A stretch of DNA of 64,000 bases, from assembly GCF_028595265.1 (NCBI RefSeq), contig NZ_JAQQXP010000001.1:3034938-3098937 (forward strand). The letters run 5' to 3'. The position numbers and the translations under genes are program-made. Below the pieces are notes generated by a model, which was not told where the DNA came from, ran no database searches, and worked only from the letters and a program-made list of their open reading frames with translations. The DNA comes from Alteromonas gilva. GTDB lineage: Bacteria; Pseudomonadota; Gammaproteobacteria; Enterobacterales; Alteromonadaceae. Below are positions 25,600-36,063 of the stretch, one piece after another (the first letter of the stretch is position 1; every line of letters begins with the position of its first letter).

Positions 25600-26997
25600 A
25601 TGACACACGCCCCCGTAGTTGACGTACTTGCTGGGAAGTACGCGGTTGGCGAATCGGTAACTGTAAAAGGCTGGGTTCGTACCCGTCGCGACTCAAAAGC
25701 AGGCCTTTCTTTTATAGCGGTACACGATGGAAGCTGTTTTGATCCCGTGCAGGTTATAGCGCTCAGCACTTTACCTAATTATGCCGACATTCAACGTTTA
25801 ACTACCGGGTGTTCTCTGGTTGTAAAAGCTAACGTGAAACAGTCCGAAGGTAAGGGGCAGGCCCTGGAGCTGGACGCCACTGAGGTCGAAATCGTCGGTT
25901 GGGTAGAAAATCCTGATACCTACCCAATGGCCGCAAAACGCCATTCAATTGAGTATTTGCGTGAACATGCCCACCTGCGTGCTCGCACCAATGTCATCGG
26001 TGCGGTAACCCGTATCCGTAACTGTTTATCACAAGCGATTCATCGATTTTTCCATGAACAAGGCTATTTCTGGATCAGTACACCTATCATCACCGCCAGT
26101 GATACGGAAGGCGCCGGCGAATTATTCCGGGTATCAACACTGGATTTGATGAACGTGCCCAAGACCGACAAAGGCGATGTTGATTTTAATGAAGATTTCT
26201 TTGGCCGCGAAGCCTACCTGACGGTGTCTGGTCAGTTAAATGGTGAAACCTATGCGTGCGCCATGTCTAAAATTTATACCTTCGGACCAACGTTTCGTGC
26301 TGAAAACAGCAATACTTCACGGCACCTTGCTGAATTCTGGATGATTGAGCCTGAAGTGGCGTTTGCCGATTTAGGCGATATCGCTCAGTTATCAGAAGAT
26401 CTGCTGAAATATGTGTGTAAAGCGGTGCTTGAAGAGCGTGCCGATGATATGGCGTTTTTTGCCGAGCGCATCAATAAAAACGCGATCAGCCGTCTGGAAA
26501 AGTTAATCAGCAGCGACTTTGTGCGTATGGATTACACCGATGCGATTAAGATCCTCGAAAACTGTGGTAAAGAGTTTGAGTTCCCGGTGAGTTGGGGAAT
26601 AGATTTATCCAGCGAGCATGAACGCTATCTGGCAGAAGAACACGTTGGCGCACCAATTATCATGCAAAATTACCCCAAAGACATCAAAGCATTTTACATG
26701 CGCTTAAATGATGACGGTAAAACAGTTGCCGCCATGGATGTGCTGGCGCCGGGTATTGGTGAGATCATTGGTGGTTCCCAGCGTGAGGAGCGCCTTGATG
26801 TGTTTGATACCCGCTTAGCAGAAATGGGACTCAGCAAGGAAGATTACAGCTGGTACCGCGACCTGCGACGTTACGGCACCGTGCCTCACTCTGGTTTTGG
26901 CCTGGGTTTTGAACGTTTAGTTGCCTACGTCACAGGTATGCAAAATGTGCGCGACGTTATTCCGTTTCCACGCACACCTGGTAACGCCAGTTACTAA
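25600..26997 (+). CDS. asnS: Asparaginyl-tRNA synthetase
   Basis: AsnS charges tRNA-Asn in the cytoplasm. The 465-residue protein (466 in E. coli) has an N-terminal OB-fold (VTVKGWVRTRRDSKAGLSFI), then the class II catalytic core with motif 2 around TFGPTFRAENSNTSRHLAEF and motif 3 GFGLGFERLV near the C-terminus. The absence of a GAD insertion separates it from AspS. ATG 25600 has GGAG 10 nt upstream and fits the family start; the frame is open to 25585. Confidence 0.97.
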   Translation: MTHAPVVDVLAGKYAVGESVTVKGWVRTRRDSKAGLSFIAVHDGSCFDPVQVIALSTLPNYADIQRLTTGCSLVVKANVKQSEGKGQALELDATEVEIVGWVENPDTYPMAAKRHSIEYLREHAHLRARTNVIGAVTRIRNCLSQAIHRFFHEQGYFWISTPIITASDTEGAGELFRVSTLDLMNVPKTDKGDVDFNEDFFGREAYLTVSGQLNGETYACAMSKIYTFGPTFRAENSNTSRHLAEFWMIEPEVAFADLGDIAQLSEDLLKYVCKAVLEERADDMAFFAERINKNAISRLEKLISSDFVRMDYTDAIKILENCGKEFEFPVSWGIDLSSEHERYLAEEHVGAPIIMQNYPKDIKAFYMRLNDDGKTVAAMDVLAPGIGEIIGGSQREERLDVFDTRLAEMGLSKEDYSWYRDLRRYGTVPHSGFGLGFERLVAYVTGMQNVRDVIPFPRTPGNASY

Positions 26998-27005
26998 CCT
27001 TCCCG

Positions 27006-27031
27006 GGACGCTGCGTTATCACGCGGCGTCC
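27006..27031 (+). terminator. Probable asnS terminator
   Basis: GGACGC pairs with GCGTCC and an inner GCG with CGC, around loop TTATCA. The following T-run is weak (CGCTTTATCC). Confidence 0.5.
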
Positions 27032-27099
27032 GCTTTATCCCCTATTCAATATCGCTTTATTCGGTTAAGCTAATAAAAAATAACGTTTCGGCTTTACCG

Positions 27100-28245
27100 A
27101 TGTCCGCACCGCTTGTTCGACAAATAACCTGCCCACAATGCGAAGCTACTGTGAGTATACCGAACTTGCAGAGTAAGCAACGTGCACTGTGTCCCCGATG
27201 TAATCATACGTTAAGTATCTATCACCGAAACGATGTCTCCTTGGCCTTGTCACTGGCAATTAGCGCATTGATCTTTTTGCTGCTGTCATTGCCCTTTAAC
27301 TTTTTAACCTTTCGCGCCAATGGCCAATTCAACAGCATCGATTTACCCGGCGGCCTGAATATGCTGATAGAGCAGGACTATGTATCATTAGCGCTGATAA
27401 CCGGCCTGGCAACGCTTGTTTTACCTGGCTTGGTATTACTGGGTTTAGTGGTATTGCTCACCGCCCGGCTTACCACGCCCCCCAGGCCATGGATGAAAAC
27501 CGTACTTAGCTGGGTCATGGTTTTATTGCCATGGAGCATGGCAGAAATCTTTTTATTGGGCACATTGGTGAGCCTGATAAAAATAACGTCCATGGCGGAT
27601 ATCGCTGTAGGCATGTCGTTTTATGCCTTCGTCGGCTTTAGTCTGAGCATGAGCGCGGCGTTATTTTATTTTGACGAAGTACGACTCAAGTTATGGTTGT
27701 ATGCCGGCGACTTACCGGTGCTAAAGCCCCTATCCAAACAAACCGCCAGCCTCAGTATACAGCGTACCTGGGCGTTGCTGTTCACGGCACTGTTACTGTA
27801 TATTCCAGCTAACACCTTGCCAATAATGAGTACTGAATTATTTGGCAGTGCAGAGAAAAATACCATTATGGGTGGCGTCATATCGCTGTGGCAATCAGGC
27901 TCATACCCCATAGCAATGGTCATTTTTTTTGCTAGTATAGTGATACCCGCAGTGAAACTTGTGGTTTTAGCGCGTTTAAATTACGCCGTACAACACTATG
28001 AACTTACCAAACCTAAACGGCAAACCCAGTATTACCGGTTTATAGAACTGATTGGCCGTTGGTCCATGATTGATGTATTTGTGGTAGCCATACTCGTGGC
28101 CCTGATCCAATTGGGCAGTACGTTATCCATTCATCCGGGGCCGGCTGCACTGGCTTTTTGCGCGTTGGTATTCATTACTATGCTGGCAGCTATGACTTTT
28201 GATTCGCGACTTATTTGGCAGCAAAGGGACAAACCAAATTTATGA
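27100..28245 (+). CDS. pqiA: PqiA-type inner-membrane protein with zinc ribbon
   Basis: PqiA works with PqiB and PqiC in lipid transport between the two membranes. Residues 11-34 contain a C-x2-C...C-x2-C zinc ribbon (Cys11, 14, 31, 34). Two tandem PqiA membrane domains follow, each of about four helices. The second half opens with ALLFTALLLYIPANTLPIMS, a PqiA signature. At 381 residues it is somewhat shorter than E. coli PqiA (417), and the zinc ribbon before the second half seems reduced. The stop overlaps the pqiB start (ATGA). Confidence 0.88.
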   Translation: MSAPLVRQITCPQCEATVSIPNLQSKQRALCPRCNHTLSIYHRNDVSLALSLAISALIFLLLSLPFNFLTFRANGQFNSIDLPGGLNMLIEQDYVSLALITGLATLVLPGLVLLGLVVLLTARLTTPPRPWMKTVLSWVMVLLPWSMAEIFLLGTLVSLIKITSMADIAVGMSFYAFVGFSLSMSAALFYFDEVRLKLWLYAGDLPVLKPLSKQTASLSIQRTWALLFTALLLYIPANTLPIMSTELFGSAEKNTIMGGVISLWQSGSYPIAMVIFFASIVIPAVKLVVLARLNYAVQHYELTKPKRQTQYYRFIELIGRWSMIDVFVVAILVALIQLGSTLSIHPGPAALAFCALVFITMLAAMTFDSRLIWQQRDKPNL

Positions 28246-29888
28246 CTGATAGTGCAACGATAAAACCCACTACACGTATTTCAAAGGTGTGGATTATTCC
28301 CATCATTGCGCTGTTGGTGGCTGGCTGGATGGTGTATTACCAGTGGCATAATCAGGGACCGCTCATCACCATTGACATGAGTTCGGCCAATGGTATCGAA
28401 GTTAACAAAACCCCGATTAAAGTGCGAGACTTAGAAGTTGGGCTGGTCAAAAAAATTGAGCTTAAACCCGATCTCAATGGCGTGACGGTTACCGCACGGC
28501 TGGAAAACAGCGCAGCGCATCTACTCAATGAAAACACGCGTTTTTGGGTGGTTGCGCCCCGGGTGTCATTTTCTGAGGTATCAGGACTCAACACGCTGTT
28601 ATCCGGCAGTTTTATTGCCATGACTGCCGAAAGTGGCACACAGGAAAAAGAACATTTTAATGCGCTGGAGCGCCCACCTGTTACGCCACCGGGGACGCCC
28701 GGTTTACACGTTATCTTAAGCAGTGACACCGACGACTTAACCTACAAGCCCGGCGACGCCATCATTTACAAAGGGTTTAAAGTGGGTGAATTTGAAGAGG
28801 TCAACTTCGATGTGGAACACGGCCTTATTGACTATCGTGCCTTTATCCACGCGCCGTACCATAATCTCATAGATGAAAACACCCGCTTTTGGAATGTCAG
28901 CGGCGTAAAACTGCAACTTGCATCCAATGGTGTGACAATCCAGGCTGGTAGCCTCGAAACCCTGTTAGCCAACGGCATTACCTTTGGCAATCCACAAGGT
29001 GATTTAAACGGCGAGCCTATCGCTAACGACTCCAGATTTACCATCTATGCCGATTACAACGCGGCAGCCGACGAGCGGTTTCGGTATTCTGCTCAGTACA
29101 TTTTGTTAATTAAAGAAAGTGTCAGGGGCTTAACAAAGGGTGCGCCGGTTGAATACCGGGGGCTGCAGATAGGCAAAGTCGCCGCCATTAATTACGATGA
29201 CATTGAAGTAGGCAGTTTGCTGGATGATGAATACCCTATACCGGTACTCATTAACATATATCCGGGTAAAGCCCGCCTGGCGGATAGTGAAGAAGGCCTT
29301 GAGTTTTTACGGTTACGATTTGCACGCTGGATTAACAAAAATTTACGCGCCACCCTGCGTATGGGCAACATTTTAACTGGAGGGTTGTATGTTGACTTAC
29401 AGCATGTTTCCGATCCGCTGCCCACAGACCAACTCACCATCAAAGGCTATGACATCATCCCCACTGTCTCCAGCGAGTTTACCCAGTTAACCCAAAAAGC
29501 CGATGCCATACTGGATAAAATCAATGCACTGCCTCTGGAAACCCTGGTTAAAGACATTACCGAGGTGGTGGCAACTCTCAATGATGCGGCCGAGTCGGTT
29601 AACACCGCCAGCGACAATTTTGACGCCAGTATCGCCGAACTCGACACCAAAGTGCTGAATCAGCAAATTCAACAAAGCCTTAAAGCCTTTGAGAAGTTGC
29701 TCAAGCACTACTCAGAGGGTGGCCTGAGCAAATCTGAAATCGCAGATACCGTTAACGCCCTGCAGGAAACGCTGCGTGCCATCCAGCCGCTGTTAATTCA
29801 GTTAAACAAAACACCCAACGGCCTGATCTTTTCCGATAATACCGATATCAACATTCAACCCAGGGCGCGGGAGCAAAACAATGAATAA
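28242..29888 (+). CDS. pqiB: PqiB-type MCE protein
   Basis: PqiB forms a periplasm-spanning needle for lipid transport. From ATG 28242 it has 548 residues (546 in E. coli). One N-terminal membrane helix (VWIIPIIALLVAGWMVYY, about 14-31) is followed by three MCE domains, starting near residues 45, 160 and 285 (VNKTPIKVRDLEVG, KPGDAIIYKGFKVGEF, TKGAPVEYRGLQIGKV). A C-terminal coiled coil of about 120 residues follows. The start overlaps the pqiA stop (ATGA), and the 3' end overlaps pqiC by 8 nt. Confidence 0.93.
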   Translation: MTDSATIKPTTRISKVWIIPIIALLVAGWMVYYQWHNQGPLITIDMSSANGIEVNKTPIKVRDLEVGLVKKIELKPDLNGVTVTARLENSAAHLLNENTRFWVVAPRVSFSEVSGLNTLLSGSFIAMTAESGTQEKEHFNALERPPVTPPGTPGLHVILSSDTDDLTYKPGDAIIYKGFKVGEFEEVNFDVEHGLIDYRAFIHAPYHNLIDENTRFWNVSGVKLQLASNGVTIQAGSLETLLANGITFGNPQGDLNGEPIANDSRFTIYADYNAAADERFRYSAQYILLIKESVRGLTKGAPVEYRGLQIGKVAAINYDDIEVGSLLDDEYPIPVLINIYPGKARLADSEEGLEFLRLRFARWINKNLRATLRMGNILTGGLYVDLQHVSDPLPTDQLTIKGYDIIPTVSSEFTQLTQKADAILDKINALPLETLVKDITEVVATLNDAAESVNTASDNFDASIAELDTKVLNQQIQQSLKAFEKLLKHYSEGGLSKSEIADTVNALQETLRAIQPLLIQLNKTPNGLIFSDNTDINIQPRAREQNNE

Positions 29889-30462
29889 ATGGATGTTCAG
29901 CATAGTCGTTCTGACCTTGGCAGCCTGTAGCAGCCAACCAACCAATGTGAACTATTACCTATTGCATCAACCGGCCTCTGCTACAATGCGGGAGAGCATG
30001 GATATCTCAGCGCTACCCGCAATCTATCTGCGTTCATTATCAACGCCTGACTATCTCAAACAGCGCAATCTCAGCCTGCAAACCAGTGCCAGTGAACTTC
30101 ACTTTGCACCGCAGCATGTGTGGGCCGAAGATTTTAGCAATGCGTTTGTCATGGCCCTGCGTGACACGTTAGCAAATGCGCATAAAATACGCTTGTACTC
30201 GCAAAGCCAGTGGTCAAACTCTAATCCAAAAGAATACTTTTTGGACATCCAACTGGACGATTTCATTCCCACGTACGATAATAATGTGGTGTTAACAGGA
30301 ACATACCGGCTGGAGATGAGTCATTTACCGCCGCAGATTGTCCAGTTTAGTTTTAAGCTGCCTTTAGACCAGGATGGTTTCGCCAGTTCAGTGGCGCAAA
30401 TGCGTGAACTGATTGACTTATTAGCCCATGACGTAGTATCTCGAGTTGAAAGCACAAAATAG
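29881..30462 (+). CDS. pqiC: PqiC-type outer-membrane lipoprotein
   Basis: The 193-residue protein has a lipoprotein signal with lipobox LAAC (Cys16) and the ABC-transport auxiliary component fold (YYLLHQPAS after the signal). PqiC forms a ring in the outer membrane that docks with the PqiB needle. It overlaps pqiB by 8 nt and completes the pqiABC operon. Confidence 0.88.
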   Translation: MNKWMFSIVVLTLAACSSQPTNVNYYLLHQPASATMRESMDISALPAIYLRSLSTPDYLKQRNLSLQTSASELHFAPQHVWAEDFSNAFVMALRDTLANAHKIRLYSQSQWSNSNPKEYFLDIQLDDFIPTYDNNVVLTGTYRLEMSHLPPQIVQFSFKLPLDQDGFASSVAQMRELIDLLAHDVVSRVESTK

Positions 30463-30478
30463 TTCCCGCTCAATCATT

Positions 30479-31579
30479 ATGCGCTTCTATCATGGGGTAA
30501 TTTCCAGTGGCTGCCGGGATTACAATGATGAAGAAACCAACCGCAAAATAGTGGTTGTTAATCTGTTTGCCCTGGTAGGTATGTCAATTACTTTGTCACT
30601 TGGCATAAAAGCGTTATTCAATGCAGACTACCCACTCGGCTCAGTATTGTTAGGTTCTGCTTTTTTGTTTGCAGTCTGTAAAGGTTTGTTACATCACTCT
30701 AAGCTGCGTTATAGCCATATCATCACACCCGTTTTGTTGGTGATTTGTTTAATGAGCCTGATGATATTTTTAATCATCGGCGGCGGTGTCGCCAATACCG
30801 GACCGCTGTGGATTTTTGTATTGCCGCCCGTAGCCATGTTTTTCGCCGGTGTTGTTTTCGGTGTCGTCACCATGGTGGTGTTTACCCTTATTTGCTGCGT
30901 CATTATGTTTTATCCCGGTGAAGCACTGTTAATGACCAGTTACCCACACGAGTTTAAAGTTCGCCTGTTACTCTCCTTCGCCACCGTCACGTTTTTATCA
31001 GCGTTTTACGAACACAGCCGCCAAACCAGCTTTCGTATTATCAGAGACATCAGTGAAAAGTTTGAAAAACAGGCGCTCAACGACCCTTTGACTGATTTGC
31101 CAAACCGCCGTGGTGTGCAGCAATTTATTGATTTTGAAATAGGCCGGGCAAAACGCCAATCTGAAGAGCTGAGTATCATTCTTTGTGATATTGACCGCTT
31201 TAAACAAGTGAACGATAAATACGGTCACGATGCCGGTGATATAGCACTGCAGCATGTAGCCAGCCTATTTAAGTCATCCATTCGCCATCAGGATGCGGTA
31301 TCCCGTTGGGGGGGTGAAGAGTTTTTGTTTGTATTGCCCGGCACAAAAGAAAGCGACGCAGAACACCTTGCCGATAAAATACGTCAATCACTGGCCGATA
31401 CACCGGTTCAGCTCAAGAATGAACAATTAACCATTACCGCAAGTTTCGGCGTCGCCCAACTCAATTTATCTGTTGGCCTTGATAAAGCCTTATCGTTGTC
31501 AGATAAAGCATTGTATCGGGCAAAAGAAAATGGTCGCAATCAGGTCGTAACTGCGTCATCATTGACCCCAAAAGCCTAG
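30479..31579 (+). CDS. Membrane diguanylate cyclase (GGDEF)
   Basis: The 366-residue protein makes cyclic di-GMP from GTP. Residues 1-185 contain about six hydrophobic segments with no recognisable sensor domain. The GGDEF domain follows, with NDPLTDLPNRRG at its start, the active-site GGEEF at residue 278 and an RHQD inhibitory I-site exactly five residues before it, so product inhibition is likely. Its start lies 16 nt after the pqiC stop. The in-frame TTG at 30446 inside pqiC is less likely, although no good ribosome-binding site is visible for ATG 30479. Confidence 0.88.
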   Translation: MRFYHGVISSGCRDYNDEETNRKIVVVNLFALVGMSITLSLGIKALFNADYPLGSVLLGSAFLFAVCKGLLHHSKLRYSHIITPVLLVICLMSLMIFLIIGGGVANTGPLWIFVLPPVAMFFAGVVFGVVTMVVFTLICCVIMFYPGEALLMTSYPHEFKVRLLLSFATVTFLSAFYEHSRQTSFRIIRDISEKFEKQALNDPLTDLPNRRGVQQFIDFEIGRAKRQSEELSIILCDIDRFKQVNDKYGHDAGDIALQHVASLFKSSIRHQDAVSRWGGEEFLFVLPGTKESDAEHLADKIRQSLADTPVQLKNEQLTITASFGVAQLNLSVGLDKALSLSDKALYRAKENGRNQVVTASSLTPKA

Positions 31580-31710
31580 GTCTGGGTTAGTTCGGGACAG
31601 CCTGATTGCTAACATATTGTTACACATCTCTCTGCACATATATTTCGACGCCTGACCACCTTACTGCATAATAACACCCTGAGATAAACGGGAAGTGGGA
31701 ACTGTTTTTT

Positions 31711-32862
31711 ATGAAATGGATGAAATTTATACTGCCCCTGGCGATTCTTATCATCGGTTTTGCTGCCATGAAAAGTGTGATAGCACTTGACAAAGGCGAA
31801 AGCGAACCGGATGAGATTGATACCCGGCCATCAGTCAAAGTCACCAGTATGACGCCAGAGTCTTACGCCATTCAAATTGAAGGTTTTGGTGAATTAACAC
31901 CACTGGAAACTACCAATTTAGCTGCTCAGATCAGCGGTGAGGTAGTTGAATGGAATCCGAAATTAGTGGCCGGCGGCATTATCAAACGCGGCGAACTCCT
32001 GTTTTCGATTGAATCTGATACCTATGAAGCCGCTTTACTCCAGGCTGAATCGTCGTTGGCAGCCGCAGAAGCAACCCTGATTGAAGAAAAAGCGCTGGCT
32101 GAAGTGGCGAAGCGCGAGGCTGCAACACTGCCCGAAGCCAGGGTCACCGATCTGTATCTGCGTAAACCGCAAATTTTATCGGCCCAGGCAGCATTAAAAG
32201 CCGCGCAGGCGCAGATTAAAATAGCCCAGCGGGATCTGGCTAATTGTCAGGTCGTTGCGCCTTATGATGCATTAATTGTGGACCGCAACATCGGTAAAGG
32301 CGACTTTTTGTCTGCCGGCACCGTTGCCGCAACGCTCTACAACATTGAGGTGGGCGAAGTGGTCTTTCCATTGGCCCGCTTTGATCAGGCCTTTCTGCCG
32401 GACACCGTGGCTGGCACTGTAGCCGAGGTATCGCTGCTGAATCGCAGCAATGACAACCTTGTTCGCGCCGCGACCATTGTGCGTGATACCGGTATTTATG
32501 ATAATGCCACCCGCATGACACATCTTGTCGCTCAAATTGTCGACCCCTATGGCCTGTCATCCGGTGAAACTGCCATTAAGTATGGCGCGTATACAAAAGT
32601 TACCTTTACCGGCAAAACCATTGACAATATTTACCGCATTCCTCAGGAACTGATCAATAAACGTCAACTGTGGCTCCTCGATGATGAGGACAGGTTAGTT
32701 GCCAAAAACGTTGAAGTGATCAGGGAAGTTGGCAGCGAATTTTTAATCCGCGCCGACATTGATAACGATGACAGAGTGGTCATGACGCTGCCTGAATACC
32801 CGCAAAATGGTATGGCAGTAAAAGTGATTGAGCAGTCAGGTGACTTAGTTGCCAGGCAGTAA
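31711..32862 (+). CDS. RND efflux periplasmic adaptor (HlyD/MFP family)
   Basis: The 383-residue membrane-fusion protein has one N-terminal membrane anchor (FILPLAILIIGFAAMKSVIA). A barrel-lipoyl core follows around residues 65-95 and 175-195, with a helical hairpin rich in Ala and Glu between (LQAESSLAAAEATLIEEKAL). It links the RND pump encoded 22 nt downstream to an outer-membrane channel, whose gene is not in this window. The substrate is unknown. Confidence 0.9.
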   Translation: MKWMKFILPLAILIIGFAAMKSVIALDKGESEPDEIDTRPSVKVTSMTPESYAIQIEGFGELTPLETTNLAAQISGEVVEWNPKLVAGGIIKRGELLFSIESDTYEAALLQAESSLAAAEATLIEEKALAEVAKREAATLPEARVTDLYLRKPQILSAQAALKAAQAQIKIAQRDLANCQVVAPYDALIVDRNIGKGDFLSAGTVAATLYNIEVGEVVFPLARFDQAFLPDTVAGTVAEVSLLNRSNDNLVRAATIVRDTGIYDNATRMTHLVAQIVDPYGLSSGETAIKYGAYTKVTFTGKTIDNIYRIPQELINKRQLWLLDDEDRLVAKNVEVIREVGSEFLIRADIDNDDRVVMTLPEYPQNGMAVKVIEQSGDLVARQ

Positions 32863-32884
32863 TTAAGCAGAGGAATTAATCGCA

Positions 32885-35800
32885 ATGAAAGATCCCTTGG
32901 ATGCCCAAACGGGGCTAATCGCCTGGTTTGCCCGTAACCCGGTTGCCGCTAACCTGCTCATGGTATTTATATTGATCATGGGAGCCGTTGGCTATGTCAC
33001 TATCCAGCGGCAGATGTTCCCTAACATCGAAATTAACTATATTAATATTTCGGCGCAGTATTCAGGCGCCTCGCCCCAGGAGATAGAAGAAAGTATCCTC
33101 ATTAAAATTGAGGAGAGCCTTAAGGATGTCAGTGAAATTAAACGCACGGTATCACGGGCGTTTCGCAATAGCGGCAGAGTTTCGCTGGAAATAGATAAAG
33201 ACGAAGAACTCACCGATGTTTTGGATAAAATAAAACTGCGTGTTGATAGTATCGCAACGTTTCCGGCCGACATGGAGCCGGTCACTATCTCTCAGGCCGA
33301 ATTTCAGCAACAAGTTTACGAAATGGCCCTGGTTGGCGATATTCCGCTGGAAGAGCTCAAACCCATCGCCAAGGAAATAGAGGATGACTTACTTCAGTTA
33401 GGCACAATATCTATTGCCAACGCACGCGTACCTACCGACGAAATTGCCATCGAAATCAAGCCAGAATTACTCAGAATGTATAACCTGACGATTTCTGATG
33501 TTACCACTGCCATCAATCAGTATTCCGCTAACGTATCTGCAGGACAATTACGTACCGATGCAGGGCTGGTCTCTGTACGCATTGAAAGTCAATTTTATGA
33601 TGGCGACGAATTTGCCAGTATCCCGGTAAAAATTGGCGACGATGGGGCTAGAGTACTGCTCTCTGATATAGCCGAAATCAAAGATGGCTTTACCGAGGGC
33701 GAACGGTATTTTCGCTATACCGGCCAGAATGCCGTGTTAATTGCAGTCAATGCAACCAAATCACAAAATATTATTCCCATCGCCGAAACCGTAAAAGATT
33801 TCATGGCGTTTAAAAACAAGGAACTGCCAGCCGGGCTTGAGCTTAAAGAGCTGGTCGACATGACCTATTACTTAAATGCACGCCTCGATATGATGCTCAG
33901 TAACCTGCTACAGGGCTCTATTTTAGTGGCTCTCATGCTATCTATCTTTTTGCGCTTCAGACTCGCTTTTTGGGTGATGGTTGGCCTGCCACTGTGTTTC
34001 CTCGGCGCGGTCATGTTAATGCCCGTGTTTGGTGTGAGTGTGAATATTTTATCCTTATTTGCATTTATCATGGTGCTGGGGATAGTGGTGGATGATGCGA
34101 TTGTCATCGGCGAAAGTGCCTATACCGAAGTAGAATCGAAAGGCGGCGGCGTAGAAAACGTTATACGCGGCGCCAAACGCGTTGCGACCCCAGCCACTTT
34201 TGGCGTGCTGACGACGATTGCAGTATTTGCGCCCTTTACTATGAGCAGCGGGCCTGAGGGCGAATTTTTCTACAATATCGCCGTTGTGGTCATTTTATGT
34301 CTGGTTTTTAGCCTGATTGAGTCAAAACTCATTCTGCCAGCGCACATTGCCAACATTAATTTTAAGCCAATTAAACCTGATAGCTGGCGTGCCCGCTTCA
34401 ACAACCGGTTTAATCAATTTGTTAACGGCCCTTACCGACGCACCGTCGCCAAAGCCATCGAATGGCGCTGGGCTGTACTCATGGGTTTTGTTGCCATGCT
34501 GATGCTGAGCTGGGGACTCGTTGCCGGCAACCATGTGCGCATGATTCCCCAACCTAAAGTGCCCCATGACTTCCCTGACATCGAAATTGAAATGAACGAA
34601 AATGTCTCGGATATGGCGACCATCGAAGCGCTCAAAACCATTGAAAAAGTGGTCATGGAGATAGAGGCAGAAACCATACAGGAGTATGGTTCGGGCATGA
34701 TCAAGGATATCCTGGCCTTTAATGAGTCGCGCAACGAAGCGCGTTTGGTGATCCCTTTAGTCGATGAGCAGGCACGCCATTTCAATACATTTGAACTGGC
34801 CCGCAAGTGGCGTGAACGGATCCCAGCCATTCCTGGCATGAAGAGCTTTAGTATTCAGGATGACGTCAACGGAGGTGGCGATAATGGCGAATTTGGCTAC
34901 CTGCTTTACGGTGCTGACATTAAATCCTTAAACGAAGCCGGCTTGCGTTTTATTGAAATGCTACAGCAGGAAAAAGGACTTTATGATGTCAGTTCCACCA
35001 TCGACCCGGCCAGTAAAGAAATTCGTATGGAATTGCTCCCTGCAGCATACGAGCTGGGCTTAAACCTGCGCAATATTGCTAATCAGGTTGGGCTTAGCTT
35101 TTATGGTGGTGAAGCGCAGCGTGTCATACGGGACGGCGAGGAAGTAAGGGTGATGGTGCGCTATCCTCGCCTCACTCGCGAGCGTTTTTCAGAACTCAAA
35201 TACACCATGATTAAAACACCGGATGGCGCAGAGGTTGTGCTCGGTGATGTAGTGGCACTTACCGAAGAACCCGGCATTAGCTACATTCGTCGTGAAGATG
35301 GCTATCGTTCGGTGTACGTCTGGGGAGCTATCGACGAAGAGCAGATTGAACCCAATCAGGTCGTGGCCAACATTGACGAGAAGCTGTTACCCAGACTTTT
35401 AGAAGAATACCCTTCGGTTAAAACTCAGCTTGGCGGCGATATCGAAGAGCAGCAGGCGCAACAGGATGAGCAAATCATGTTCTTCGCAGCGGCAATGATC
35501 ATGGTCTATATACTGCTTGCGGTACCGCTAAAAAGTTACGGTCAGCCACTTATTATTATGTCTGTGATCCCGTTTAGCCTGACCGGCGCGATATGGGCAC
35601 ACTTCCTGTTAGATTTGGACTTGAGCATGATGTCGACCTTTGGCTTGATTGCGGCCGCTGGGGTAGTCATTAATGACTCACTGGTGATGACCGACTATAT
35701 CAACCAAAAACGCGCAGAAGGCTTTTCAATACTGGATGCGGCAAAACATGCAGGCTGTGCGCGATTCAGGGCCATTACACTAACATCGATTACCACATTT

Positions 35801-36028
35801 GCCGGGGTCACCCCAATCCTGTTTGAATCCAGTCTGCAGGCTAAGTTTGTTATTCCGATGGCCGCTGCGCTGGGCTCGGCAGTACTCTACGCCACGCTGG
35901 TTACGTTGATCCTGGTTCCCTGCCTGTATCTGATTTTGCAGGACCTGGGGAATGGCTGTCGTAAAGTCGGCAGTGGATTTTCTTACCTGGCCGGCAAGGT
36001 CGGACGAAAGCCTGTGCAATATTCATAA
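32885..36028 (+). CDS. RND family efflux pump permease
   Basis: The 1047-residue inner-membrane pump has the AcrB/MMPL-type layout of twelve helices and two large periplasmic loops. The first helix follows FARNPVAANLLMVF. The proton-relay aspartates lie in LGIVVDDAIVIGE (helix 4), and the helix 10-11 region contains AAAGVVINDSLVMTDYI. The sequence resembles the broad group of uncharacterised HAE1-like pumps with an FARNPVAANLLM start rather than AcrB itself. It forms an operon with the adaptor; a strong inverted repeat follows its stop. Confidence 0.92.
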   Translation: MKDPLDAQTGLIAWFARNPVAANLLMVFILIMGAVGYVTIQRQMFPNIEINYINISAQYSGASPQEIEESILIKIEESLKDVSEIKRTVSRAFRNSGRVSLEIDKDEELTDVLDKIKLRVDSIATFPADMEPVTISQAEFQQQVYEMALVGDIPLEELKPIAKEIEDDLLQLGTISIANARVPTDEIAIEIKPELLRMYNLTISDVTTAINQYSANVSAGQLRTDAGLVSVRIESQFYDGDEFASIPVKIGDDGARVLLSDIAEIKDGFTEGERYFRYTGQNAVLIAVNATKSQNIIPIAETVKDFMAFKNKELPAGLELKELVDMTYYLNARLDMMLSNLLQGSILVALMLSIFLRFRLAFWVMVGLPLCFLGAVMLMPVFGVSVNILSLFAFIMVLGIVVDDAIVIGESAYTEVESKGGGVENVIRGAKRVATPATFGVLTTIAVFAPFTMSSGPEGEFFYNIAVVVILCLVFSLIESKLILPAHIANINFKPIKPDSWRARFNNRFNQFVNGPYRRTVAKAIEWRWAVLMGFVAMLMLSWGLVAGNHVRMIPQPKVPHDFPDIEIEMNENVSDMATIEALKTIEKVVMEIEAETIQEYGSGMIKDILAFNESRNEARLVIPLVDEQARHFNTFELARKWRERIPAIPGMKSFSIQDDVNGGGDNGEFGYLLYGADIKSLNEAGLRFIEMLQQEKGLYDVSSTIDPASKEIRMELLPAAYELGLNLRNIANQVGLSFYGGEAQRVIRDGEEVRVMVRYPRLTRERFSELKYTMIKTPDGAEVVLGDVVALTEEPGISYIRREDGYRSVYVWGAIDEEQIEPNQVVANIDEKLLPRLLEEYPSVKTQLGGDIEEQQAQQDEQIMFFAAAMIMVYILLAVPLKSYGQPLIIMSVIPFSLTGAIWAHFLLDLDLSMMSTFGLIAAAGVVINDSLVMTDYINQKRAEGFSILDAAKHAGCARFRAITLTSITTFAGVTPILFESSLQAKFVIPMAAALGSAVLYATLVTLILVPCLYLILQDLGNGCRKVGSGFSYLAGKVGRKPVQYS

Positions 36029-36035
36029 GTAGCAC

Positions 36036-36063
36036 CATCAGCAGGCTTCGCAGCCTGCTGATG
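36036..36063. terminator. Perfect 12-bp inverted repeat after the RND pump gene
   Basis: CATCAGCAGGCT and AGCCTGCTGATG flank a 4-base loop TCGC. It starts 8 nt after the stop. No T-run follows, so it may be a weak terminator or an mRNA-stabilising 3' hairpin. Confidence 0.5.
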